A stretch of 60,000 nucleotides of DNA from Owenia fusiformis (Eukaryota > Annelida > Polychaeta > Sabellida > Oweniidae): positions 6,010,030-6,070,029 of the forward strand of contig CAIIXF020000009.1 in the NCBI GenBank assembly GCA_903813345.2, read 5' to 3'. Made by a program: the position numbers and the translations under genes. The notes beneath the pieces were generated by a model, which did not search any database, was not told the DNA's origin, and saw only the letters and a list, made by a program, of their open reading frames with translations. Positions 51,601-60,000 of the stretch are shown here, one piece after another (the first letter of the stretch is position 1; every line of letters starts with the position of its first letter).

Positions 51601-54600
51601 CTTGATAATTTGTTGACTATGATGTCATAACCTGTTTCTGTTGCTAGGTTTAATGCATACATAGCAACAGTGCTATGATTGTGATGTCATCAGTCTTTTG
51701 AATTAAAGTATGTAATGGAATGTTGTCATGACAGTGATTGCATAATAAAGAGAATATGTTGTTGATATCCAGAAAACTCATACCTTCATAATTTGAAAGT
51801 TGTTTATCTTGCCATACTTCTAAAAGAGTAACTTAGGGCCATAATTCAAATGTTACAACTGAAAGCTAGCTTTATGACATCCCTTGCATGTAACTTATCA
51901 TTTGTATTTGTAGGATGTGGGATCTGATCAAAGAAGACAACTATGTGCTCCATCTAGAGGGAGTAGCTGGCTATGATATAACAGAACCCATTGTTGGAAT
52001 TTCTTACTGCCCTACCAAAGGTAATCTTATAATCCTAGACATAAACAAGTTCTATTTGTTTTTTTATCAAACTTTGAAAAGCTATATATTGTGGTCTTTC
52101 GCAAATGGGTGCATGTCCGTGTGTGTCTGTCTTTAATTGTAATTTAAGAATATTTATGCTAATTCTGTAATTTTAATGGATTTTTTATCACCCCTTCTTA
52201 ATCTGCTTCTGGGAAATCTGAAACACCCTCCGGGGCTCTCACCAGAAAATATTTAGGGTGTGGTGCTAACATCTTCAGGATAACCGTTCAGTCGTGATAA
52301 ATCATATTTGTGTTATTTTTATCCTTTTTACATGCTATAATTGTATACTCAGTCAAGTTTAGACTGTGGAAACAGTCATGATTTGCCAATAGGGTGTGGA
52401 GGAAGCTAAATAGAGTGTGGTGCTGCGCCACAGTCTAAAAGCCTGGCGAGAGCCCTGCCCTCCTCCCCAAATAAAATCATATATTCCAACCTTGTTCTTT
52501 TCATCAAGGTATCCTAGCTGCAGGTATCTCATCAGGGAAGGTAGCAATGTGGAACTTTGTCCCTACGCTCCCTGGTCAGAAACAAGAGCCAGAAGATCAG
52601 TGGAAATTACAGTCACCTTCTTTGCTAGAGGGAGCCACCATCAAACAAGTTGCTGTGAGTAGCAAGAAACATTTCAAATCAATATGTTATAGAAATTTGT
52701 TTTATTTTTTAAATGTCATTTTTTAAATTTCCATTTATTAGGTGTAGAAAGTTAAAAAATTGAATTGAATAGATGGAACTTATGCATACTTTATCTTTTT
52801 TTTATATAAAATGTATTTTATGCATGCATAAATACTCCAAGCAGTCTTTTGGTTATGTCTAAGCAAAGGTACACAATTTAAAATAATTGCAGTATACATC
52901 AGGTGCTGGACATGCATAACCTACCTATTATAACCAAGAAGCAAAGATGGAACTAAATCAAAACTTGTTTTTCAGTGGGGGACTTCTAAAAACATGCTGG
53001 TGGTAAATTCACTGACTGATGTCTATGTACTTAGTGAGCAGGTGATGAGTGCGCATTATAAATCACAGGTAAGTGTTTTGGTGACATACATATTCTACGC
53101 ATAATTTTATGTTAACCTTTAGCGTGCTGCCGGCGGACTCGTCCGCCGAAACTAAAATGTCTCTCACAACTGCCGGCGGACCCGTACGCCCGATTTCAAA
53201 CTTTTAAAAACTTTACTTTTTCGCGCCATTCGTATTGTCCAATTAGATTGCCCGATTTATTCAGTGCCTAACATGACTTCCTGTTGACCTAGAAATGGCG
53301 ATATTTCGAAAAATAATTCTCAATTCAACAATTTAAACAGTGTTTTAGTCGTTTTTAGTGAACGAATCGTACAAAATGGTGGACAAATACGATCACAACG
53401 AAAATGTGGAGGAAATAGATTACGATTTCGAGCTCTTTAGGCTCTTGGAAGCCGATAACGGTCATCGAAAATAGAAACTAGAATATTTTCTGAATTGAAA
53501 AATTGAACATTCGATCGCTGCAAATTCAGATTTGGATTCTGACCAGACGAAGAGGCGGAGCGGCGGATTCCGGAGGAGTATTCATGGTATATTTATGCCC
53601 AGTCGTGTTAATGTACGAAAAAATTCATGAGAACATTTTTTTTCATGAGCCAGGCCACTGTATCTTCCCTTTGTGAAAATTTTATCCAGATTCATTCAGT
53701 AGTTATTGAGATATTAATTATTTAGTCCAGGTATATCATTTTTTGCACTCTTTGAAAAATAAGCCAGTTGCGTGGGATATATTTGCTGAAATAAGGCAGC
53801 ATGGTAAAGGTTAAATTATTCAACTTTTTTGTGGCAGGTATTCAGTTGTTAGTGTACGACAGTCAGTGTCTCTACCAAATGGCATGTGGTGACATTTCGC
53901 ATGTTAATGGCTTGTGTAATAAATCCTCATGAAACATCTTGCCAATTTGATATAATATATGTGCATGAATATCTAGAAAGTTAAAAGGCCAAAATATTTT
54001 GAGTATTTCATTGTTTCAAATTGGATAGTATAGAGAACGGCAGCGGGATATTTTGAAAAAGTAAACAATTCTAGATAAGGTACTTGTAATGTAAAAGTGA
54101 TAGGAAGAACATTATTATTTAAAAATGAGATGAAATGAGGCACTTGTGTTTCTAATAACTTGGAGGCCATTAACAGAAACTTTGTAAAGTTAAGAATTTG
54201 TAAAGTCTATTGTTCTCTAACTTTGACGTCGTTATAACCATGATTACTACAATTGATTTACAAATTTCTGTAAATGACCCCTTGATGTACAATTCAGGTT
54301 TAAATACTTTAATTGCTTATTTTCAGTGTGTTGTAGTGCAGACTGGCCCAAGCAATCTCTCCATCGACAACTTTGCTACAAGCACACACCAAGATCTCAA
54401 AACTGATATACAAATTAAAGGCACCTACACTACAGGGGTATGAACTGTTAGTTAGTAGACTCATTCAGAAAATATGGGATAAAAAAAATTCAATGCTATA
54501 TTACCATTTTGCATAATGGTGACACTTACAATGGGTTGAAATGCTGAGATTTTTAGAAATTCAGTGCCCTGAGAATATCATCTGTAAGAGTATGTTGGAT

Positions 54601-57600
54601 AATGCCGTCTAGATATTACTTCAATAATAATTCCACCTTATACCCGCTGGAATAATAAAAAGTACCTCTAACTGACAATACAAAAGCTCTAACTCAAAAT
54701 TCAAAGCTCATACTGACAATACAAAAGCTTTAACTGACAATACAAAAGCTTTAACTGACAATACAAAAGCTTTACTGACAATACAAAAGCTTTACTGACA
54801 ATACAAAAGGCCCAACTGACAATACAAAAGCTTTAACTGACAATACAAAAGCTCTAACTGACAATACAAAAGCTTTAAATGACAATGCAAAAGCTCAAAC
54901 TTCCGATTTCAATGTCATTGGTCATTTTTAGGAAATATTGCAATGTTAACTTATAATTACAGTGGTACGAAACAGGAACAATAGCTGACAATAGCTGAAA
55001 AACAAACCAAGAATATATGAGTACAAACTGACAATAATTTTGAATATTTTCAGGAAAATGTTGCAATATGGAATGGCAGGAAGCTAGTCGTGTATGAAAT
55101 AACAGGGGACAAATCTACTATACGCGCAGCAGGGACATTTTCCACTGAATCCACCATATGCTGCTTATATGAGCAAAATGTCTACACAATAGAACAGGCC
55201 AAAGTTCAAGTTCGAACATTCCAGGTGGGTATTCTTTTTCTCTTGTTTATTTTGGGTTAGATACTGGTGCATTGTACATTGTACGTTTTCCTTGGCTGAG
55301 TTCTTTATGGAGTGGATATAGAGATAAGTTCCATTCCCTGGTTTTATTTTAATTCTTTGCTTTAAGTGTACATTTTAAGGGTCTCCCGAATTATGTCAAA
55401 ATTTTACCCAATTTGTTTACATGTTTTGTGATACAATTTCCTTATTCATTTTGGTTGAATACTTATTTTTAATAGCATGTTTGCCCAAAATCATGGGGTG
55501 AAAATGATCAAGAAATACAGAATGTATCTTGCCCTTAAATAAATAATAAAATAAGGTTTGTAAGATAAACACCATGTCATGCTTTTGAAAAGAATGCTTC
55601 CAATTGATTGATTCCCAAGCTGTAAATAAGAAGTTTTATCCTATGCCAAGTAGAGTTTTAGGGAGATAAGTTGGTAAGATATCCCATATCCTGATTTTGA
55701 GGTTTCCATATCCAGAACCTCCATATCTCCCGCTTCGGTGCATATCTTCCCGTTTCCGGTAAGTAGTGGAAATGCAATAAAATGACTTTGCATATGAATG
55801 ATTTGTTTATTTTTACACCTTGTACTATTAAAATGGCCATATGCCCCTGAAAACTCTACTTGGTATAGGATAAAGTAGTTATCTACGGCTGGTTAGGATA
55901 TTGGGTTCATCCCTCGTGAGATATGCATATCTCCCTCTGGATAAACCCCATATCCAAAACCTCCCAGTACATAACCCTTATATATTATTGGTTACGATAT
56001 ATAGAACCCATCGTAAGCATATCGCACTGCCCTACCAAAGGTAATCCTATAATCCTAGACGTAATCAAGTTCCATCTGTTTTTTATCAAACTTAAAAGGC
56101 AATACATTGTTGTCTTTTGCAAAAGGGCGTGTGTCTGTCACGAGTGAATTGAAGTCATTATTTGATGTGTTTATATGTCTCCAGGGCACCGTAAAGCAGC
56201 TGATTAGTTTCACAGAGGTAGAGGGCCAACCTGTAACATTGGAAGTCTGTTCACCACATTTCCTCATAGTCGGCACAGAGAATGGAATCATTAAACTATT
56301 TGACTTATCCAGAAGGTATGGTAAAAGAAAAACTATGTTCTGTATACTTTAGGCCAATGATTGATATGAGAGTTGAGGTTTTATTATACCAGTCTGAGAT
56401 TGTATTTTTTCAAATACTGGATTCATATAATGCATATGTGAAGAAGTCAGTGTTTGATGAAAATCTGACTTAAAATTTTGGTTTTTAGTGTTTCAACTTA
56501 AAGAATTAATAGCTGACATCTCTTTTCACCATATTATTTTTTGATCATCATTCAGCATCGATGTACTTACACTTTTGTAATTCCTATCAAATGGTTACAT
56601 TTTGACATGTTAATGCATTCCTACCAAATGGTCACATAGTGACATGTTAATGCATTCCTACCAAATGGTCACATTTTGACATGTTAATGCATTCCTACCA
56701 AATGGTCACATTTTGACATGTTAATGCCTTGTTCTTTTGAATTTTGGATGAAATCACCTGATTTGTCTCTTATGTGTTCTAGGGAGGCCAAGCAGATAGG
56801 AACTGCAAAGAATATGACTGACGTCATCTCACATTTTGGAGGATTTGTATCACTCAGGTGTAACTGTGCTGGAAATAAAGTCAGTCTTTGTATTAAAAAG
56901 GTGAATATTTTCAGAAATATATTCATAAATGTTCCTGTATATTAGAATCCAATAAAATACACATTTGTCTTATGTTAGAAAATATGTATGTATCTAATGT
57001 AAGAACAAATGTATGCAAAACTTAACTTATAATCTGTGTATGTTCGTATGTTCTCCAGCCCAATGGTAGCACAGACAGTAAACTGTATATTTGGGACACT
57101 GAACTAGACACTCTACAGTACTTTAACTTTGAGACTGGTAAGGGAGAACAAGATGACTTCGCTCCTGGCACAATGGAAAGTGATCAGGAAACTGCAGAAG
57201 AGAGGTATGCTGTGAGAAATATGTTTCAAATACAAAATGTACTTGTATTTACAAATTATGACTAATTAGTGTATTATTCATGCTTCTGTTAATGACATCC
57301 CTTATTGTCTGTGTAACTCAGGCATCACCTCGTGAAATTTAGATTTTATTGGGCACACTTTTTTCTGTAATCTTTTTACAGTCTGTTGTGGGAAATATGT
57401 TTCATATAATTATATTTTCAAGTTATGGCAAATAAAGTGTAGTATTTTATTCAATGATAGTGCTAGCAGTCTGGAGATTATTAACAGATCTTGTTCTGAA
57501 TGGTTAAAAATTCCTAAATGAGTTGTATCCATGGATATAATGATGTCATAGTAAAAAGAACAATGCACTTTACACAAGTGTAGGACTCGGTAGCAATTCA

Positions 57601-60000
57601 TGAAATACAGATTTTCTTGGGCGCGCTATTTTCTGAATCATTAACTAACTAACATTAAAGATACTTTCAAGTGATCTTTATATATCAAAACCTTGTATGT
57701 TTTTATTTTGTTATTTGTTGTATTCTTCTTATTTTTTGTATAATTCTTTAAATGTAATGTGTCTTTATTTAACATATTTCTATCATCATTATTGTTGACT
57801 TCTGTTAACTACCTTTTTTAACCTCATTTAGTTGAATATTTTCAACAAATGCTGTATCATATATGAATTAATTCTTTTACTCTATTTTATTTGAGATTTT
57901 GTTGTCCTAAACATGTTTGAATTTTCCATTATTTTTCCATTTAATTGTGTATTACCTGATGTCCCTTGTATGAATGTGTCTCACTTGTAGAAGAGCTAAA
58001 CCTGCCAGGTCACATAAGTATATGCTGTTTAGACCAGGGTCACATAAGCCCCCTGGCTCTAAGAAGCCCTCTAGGTATTACATAATGTATATTGTTATCC
58101 CAACACCACCCAGCATGAATTTGAAATGTTTTCCACCTCCTTCCCTGTTGAACCACCTTGCATGTCCCTACTGACTGAGTATATTTCCCTTCATTCTGAT
58201 GAGTGGAATGAAATGTTTCCCACCTCCTTCCCTGTTGAACCACCTTGCATGTCCCCACTGACTGAGTATATTTCCCTTCATTCTGATGAGTGGAATGAAA
58301 TGTTTCCCACCTCCTTCCCTGTTGAACCACCTTGCATGTCCCCACTGACTGAGTATATTTCCCTTCATTCTGATGAGTGGAATGAAATGTTTCCCACCTC
58401 CTTCCCTGTTGAACCACCTTGCATGTCCCCACTGACTGAGTATATTTCCCTTCTTTCTGATGAGTGGAATGAAATGTTTCCCACCTCCTTCCCTGTTGAA
58501 CCACCTTGCATGTCCCCACTGACTGAGTATATTTCCCTTCTTTCTGATGAGTGGAATGAAACGTTTCCCACCTCCTTCCCTGTTGAACCACCTTGCATGT
58601 CCCCACTGACTGAGTATATTTCCCTTCATTCTGATGAGTGGAATGAAATGTTTCCCACCTCCTTCCCTGTTGAACCACCTTGCATGTCCCCACTGACTGA
58701 GTATATTTCCCTTCTTTCTGATGAGTGGAATGAAATGTTTCCCACCTCCTTCCCTGTTGAACCACCTTGCATGTCCCCACTGACTGAGTATATTTCCCTC
58801 TTTCTGATGAGTGGAATGAAATGTTTCCCACTTCCATCCCCATCGAACCACCTTGCATGTTACTGTTGACTTCCCCTTTTCCTGACGTAACACAGCATTT
58901 ATTATAGGTGACTTTAGGAAATTGTAACACATACATACCAAACCCTAGAATTAGTAAAACCCAAATATCAACAAAACCCTAATATTCCCCAGGCTTAATC
59001 TTGGATTTATTGCTCTCTGGCAGTTTCAAACATAGACTGGTTTAAGATTTGTGATTGATTGAAATTATTCAGCACTAACCATTTACATACAGTCGTACTT
59101 GAAAATCCCATATTATAATATGGATGTACACAAAGTCGAAATGATCTGGCAAATCTGATTTTGTTCTCTGAGAGGAGAAAACTGAAAGTGTCAAGTGGCT
59201 AAAAGAGAAATATTCTAGCAGGCTCCATGATTTTTTTCTGTCATGACTTATTTGTCGGTACGGTATTATGATGAATCATTCAAATATTTGAAACAATTGG
59301 AAAAATCTTGATCTTTATCCATTCAATGCTGGATTAATATAAAATTCCTCTGCATGCTTGATTGATTTTAGGATTGGCATCTGTATATAATCAATTTATG
59401 ATTAAAATTAGCTTCATGTTTTCCCTTGTTATTTTTTATTTTGACAGAACATTATTTAATTTAATTTGATTTAATGCGTTATACATGTATGCACATGCAC
59501 CATTTTATATAATGTAATGTATAAGATGCATTTATAGTAGGTCTAGGTAAATGTACATTCTAAATTTTACATCCACAATTTCACAATATTTATTTGTATA
59601 AATTCAATTGTAATTCAGGGTACAGACCCTTCAATACAAGATAATATTACGTCCCTCTTTTAAATGAGGCCAATTTTTTCAAAAGCGCAATTCCCAGTGG
59701 CTTTGGGTCTCAGAGCACTTGCAATGTTCTAGAGTAGTTCTTTGTGCCTGGGTAAATGGCCAGACCTTTCAACAAACCTTGATGAATGCTTTATTTTTGG
59801 TCAATAGCAAGGAGCACACTAAGTCTCTTTTGTCAAAACTCAGACTATGAAATCAGTTAGTTTAAATGTCTCCTAGTCCCTTGTTATGGCCTCATCTGCC
59901 ACATTGACTTGTTACAATTTTATATATTGTTCTTTTGAGACATTGTTTATTCCTATTTCAGAGGAAAGAACCAAGCAGCTCGTGATATTGCAGGTAGATT
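45650..60000 (+). CDS. IFT140: IFT140, intraflagellar transport protein 140 (5' part, exons 1-16)
   Basis: IFT140 is a core subunit of the IFT-A complex that moves cargo and retrograde trains in cilia. Exons: 45650-45793, 45909-46008, 46506-46627, 47134-47264, 48049-48191, 48491-48666, 49346-49434, 51914-52020, 52509-52654, 52976-53068, 54327-54437, 55054-55224, 56185-56315, 56783-56900, 57059-57204 and 59962 onwards. All junctions are GT-AG and phases agree. Together they give about 655 residues, matching the N-terminal WD40 propellers of the roughly 1,460-residue human protein as I recall it. Diagnostic stretches: MALYFDQKI start, GWETGEMLIWN, AAVSGDESALDMFNWKK, VKLSGKSQ, QWGTSKNMLVVNS-type block, VAIWNGRKLVVYE, QGTVKQLISFTE, FDLSRREAK, KLYIWDTELDT. 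The acceptor before the ATG (ttttttcag, 45640) implies an unseen 5' UTR exon. The TPR half lies off the right edge. Confidence 0.96.
46988..47059 (+). tRNA. tRNA-Thr(CGT)-like sequence, probably pseudogene or SINE head
   Basis: Reads as a tRNA. The D-arm GCTC-AGTGTTA-GAGC is perfect. The anticodon loop CTCGTAA gives anticodon CGT. The T-arm is GTGGG-TTCGATT-CCCAC. A-box and B-box are intact and a T5 run follows at about 47065. Defects: the acceptor stem has mostly G-U pairs and a mismatch at its end, the anticodon stem pairs only 4 of 5, and the D-loop is one base short. It overlaps IFT140 intron 3. The 45 bp upstream (tagcctgtataaacttcc motif) recur without the tRNA at about 47808, which suggests a repeat-derived copy. 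Confidence 0.5.
47277..47414. mobile_element. Near-perfect hairpin MITE (138 bp), GCCTGGGTCACATTTGCTCC termini
   Basis: Left end GCCTGGGTCACATTTGCTCC; right end the inverse, GGAGCAAATGTGACCAGGGC, with one base difference in the G run. Pairing continues almost to the centre (TTTTGTTCAA / TTGAACAAAA). Flanks are ATTAC and ATTAA, an imperfect duplication. Lies in IFT140 intron 4, directly after the exon. Confidence 0.85.
47453..47572. mobile_element. MITE, GGGTCATTAACAGAAAC termini, copy 1 (120 bp)
   Basis: Perfect 17-bp terminal inverted repeats GGGTCATTAACAGAAAC / GTTTCTGTTAATGACCC, with secondary pairing of GAATTCTTAA inside. Related copies at 54165-54280 and, degraded, near 57475. Located in IFT140 intron 4. 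Confidence 0.85.
49723..49728 (-). terminator. Poly(A) signal of the nested - strand gene
   Basis: TTTATT on the + strand gives AATAAA on the minus strand, about 67 bp after the nested gene's TAA (49797-49795). It is inside IFT140 intron 7, so the nested transcript can end before the next IFT140 exon. Confidence 0.6.
49795..51431 (-). CDS. Nested antisense gene in IFT140 intron 7: two-pass membrane protein, 250 aa
   Basis: Four exons on the minus strand: 51431-51337, 51059-50779, 50592-50482 and 50060-49795. Junctions are CACAG|GTAAAA, ttttag|C, ATG|GTAAGA, tctttcag|AT, CTAA|GTAAGT and taatttcag|GA. Phases 2, 1, 1 match at each join and give 250 codons ending in TAA. The start ATG (51431) has an in-frame TAA just upstream. 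Features: a hydrophobic segment at residues 7-20 (FILLNICVVLIAY), a middle region with N-glycosylation sequons (NVS, NAT, NNT), a second hydrophobic segment at about 137-157 (VAGIMAIIACFIKVLLV), and a basic C-terminal tail (NKRQRRG, QQKEQKIKR). A signal-anchor plus one more pass, with a lumenal/extracellular loop, is inferred. I do not recognise the family. Confidence 0.8.
50275..50480. repeat. 55-bp minisatellite (about 3.7 copies) in the nested gene's third intron
   Basis: Units contain 'aagaaagattaatcaagt', 'ctcataaacaaaaccacatt' and 'gaaca..gagaaatgtt'. The array ends exactly against the donor of the nested gene's exon 3 (50481). Confidence 0.9.
51370..51555 (-). CDS. Upstream ORF overlapping the nested gene start (61 aa)
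   Basis: ATG at 51555 opens a frame ending in TAG at 51372-51370. It overlaps the first 62 nt of the nested gene's coding region in another frame. The product is hydrophilic and acidic towards its end (ENNDEYDDYVYF). It is either a translated uORF that would dampen the main ORF, or chance. A one-base change would fuse it to the main frame as a cytosolic N-tail, so a sequence error is also possible. Confidence 0.35.
   Translation of the reverse strand: MMSQSDKSTSPGDHKQIVSIDNINKPSFTHKILLWQDISENNDEYDDYVYFTEHLCCTHCI
51547..51689 (-). promoter_or_regulatory. Candidate promoter of the nested gene: paired GTTGCTA sites and CRE-like sites
   Basis: Two inverted pairs GTTGCTA...TAGCAAC lie at 51571-51601 and 51640-51668. 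Three CRE-like octamers are present: TGACATCA 51547-51554, TGATGTCA 51620-51627 and TGATGTCA 51682-51689. GTTGC(C/T)A/TRGCAAC halves resemble RFX X-box half-sites. The wide spacing (15-17 bp) is not the classic X-box, so RFX use is only a suggestion. Confidence 0.35.
52231..52457. mobile_element. MITE, CRGGGCTCTCACC termini, copy 2 (227 bp)
   Basis: The left end CGGGGCTCTCACCAG and right end CTGGCGAGAGCCCTG are inverted repeats. Flanked by CCCTC on both sides (52226-52230 and 52458-52462). It is the inverse of the copy at 44956-45166. Lies in IFT140 intron 8. Confidence 0.9.
53116..53810 (+). mobile_element. Deleted piggyBac element (695 bp)
   Basis: TTAA duplications at 53112-53115 and 53811-53814 flank CCTTTAGCGTGCTGCC on the left and GGCAGCATGGTAAAGG on the right, the classic piggyBac arrangement (TTAA|CCY...). 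A subterminal duplication of a 'ctgccggcggac.cgt.cgcc' motif is present at the left end. The 32-codon frame inside looks like the acidic N-terminus of a piggyBac transposase; the DDD catalytic core is missing. Lies in IFT140 intron 10. Confidence 0.9.
53376..53474 (+). pseudogene. Truncated transposase N-terminus in the piggyBac element
   Basis: A short frame starting MVDKYDHNENVEEIDYDFE and ending in TAG after 32 codons. It is rich in Asp/Glu, as the N-termini of PGBD-type transposases are. A further coding-like stretch (NSDLDSDQTKRRSGG) follows in another frame at about 53525-53570. No catalytic residues remain. Confidence 0.45.
54165..54280. mobile_element. MITE, GGGTCATTAACAGAAAC family, copy 2
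   Basis: Left end GGCCATTAACAGAAACTTTG, right end TTTCTGTAAATGACCC; more diverged than the copy at 47453. It sits 46 bp before IFT140 exon 11. Confidence 0.75.
54661..54905. repeat. 21-bp minisatellite in IFT140 intron 11
   Basis: About 11 copies of a 19-21 bp unit, 'aactgacaatacaaaagctt' with variants (ctct, gccc). It is clean in the middle and degenerate at both ends. Confidence 0.95.
55982..56152 (+). pseudogene. Decayed duplicate of IFT140 exon 8 3' part plus adjoining intron
   Basis: The segment matches 51969-52138: GGTTACGATATA...GAACCCAT, then 'gccctaccaaaggtaatc' (exon end and donor), 'ataatcctagac', 'caagttc.at.tgttttttatcaa' and the 'gtgtctgtc' tail. The exon-like part now has in-frame TAG and TAA codons, so it cannot serve as an alternative exon. 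It lies in intron 12, about 35 bp before exon 13. Confidence 0.85.
56577..56727. repeat. 37-bp minisatellite in IFT140 intron 13
   Basis: Four copies of 'cattcctaccaaatggtcac' + 'attttgacatgttaatg'. The same motif, once each, occurs in dispersed repeats at about 30535 and 53870, so the array is an amplified repeat end. Confidence 0.9.
57991..58074 (+). CDS. IFT140: Candidate 84-nt cassette exon of IFT140
   Basis: Acceptor 'tgtgtctcacttgtag' and donor TCTAG|GTATTA bound 84 nt that begin and end in the phase of the exon 15/16 junction. The frame stays open whether it is included or skipped. It would add 28 basic residues (RAKPARSHKYMLFRPGSHK, then PPGSKKPS) in the linker after the second propeller, where the human protein is poorly conserved. 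An internal donor, CATAA|GTATAT, would give a 27-nt version, also in frame. Inclusion is not proven. Confidence 0.45.
58120..58885. repeat. 87-bp minisatellite, 8 full units plus a partial ninth
   Basis: Highly uniform 87-bp units containing 'cccacctccttccctgttga', 'accaccttgcatgtcccc', 'actgactgagtatatttccc' and 'gatgagtggaatgaaatg'. The main variation is cattc/ctttc. Eighty-seven is divisible by three and the unit lacks stops in several frames, so long open frames appear on both strands; these are not genes. It lies in the intron before IFT140 exon 16, directly after the candidate cassette exon. Confidence 0.97.
58886..59961. other. IFT140 intron 15 remainder; no other feature
   Basis: AT-rich intronic sequence up to the acceptor 'tattcctatttcag' at 59961. 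Nothing else recognised. Confidence 0.6.

Noticed and set aside
58040-58941. Open frames of 247-298 codons on both strands
   Set aside because: They are produced by an 87-bp tandem unit divisible by three. Product repeats are identical on both strands' frames and no splice or start context supports them; they lie in an IFT140 intron.

Overview
The window is animal nuclear DNA. It is AT-rich, has intron-split genes with canonical GT-AG junctions, long non-coding tracts, many decayed transposons and several minisatellites. The two genes that can be named are a complete actin gene on the + strand (CDS 26224-28519) and the 5' part of the intraflagellar-transport gene IFT140 on the + strand (from 45650 past the right edge). 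The actin type (376 residues, Met-Cys-Asp-Asp-Asp start, one intron after codon 42) and the repeat landscape fit a marine invertebrate, probably an invertebrate deuterostome (hemichordate or echinoderm). That assignment is a judgement, not a proof.

Layout. 1-7.8 kb: no convincing gene; LINE reverse-transcriptase remnants on the - strand and a MITE. 8.1-13.2 kb: the 3' end of an unrecognised + strand gene with two well-supported exons, a plausible upstream exon and a poly(A) signal. 14.1-24.2 kb: a LINE remnant, a large 63-bp satellite (18.07-19.43 kb), a degenerate TG-rich tract, a second copy of the MITE, and a 5'-truncated LINE with a clear 12-bp target-site duplication and A-tail. 25.9-29.1 kb: actin with a CArG/TATA promoter. 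29.1-45.6 kb: mostly transposon debris, including one element nested in another with an internal empty-site control, arrays of AGCGCT palindromes, and a possible two-exon - strand gene whose intron holds a large palindrome. 45.65-60 kb: IFT140 exons 1-16, covering the two N-terminal beta-propellers. Its introns carry a tRNA-Thr-like sequence, MITEs, a deleted piggyBac element, minisatellites, a decayed copy of its own exon 8, and a complete four-exon gene on the opposite strand.

Most notable: (1) the nested antisense gene in IFT140 intron 7 (49795-51431), a predicted 250-residue two-pass membrane protein I do not recognise, reconstructed from four exons with matching splice phases; (2) six short elements sharing CAGG-like/CCTG ends and 5-bp target duplications, one inside another transposon's hairpin arm; (3) an in-frame 84-nt candidate cassette exon in IFT140. 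All statements rest on reading the sequence; no alignments or searches were run.
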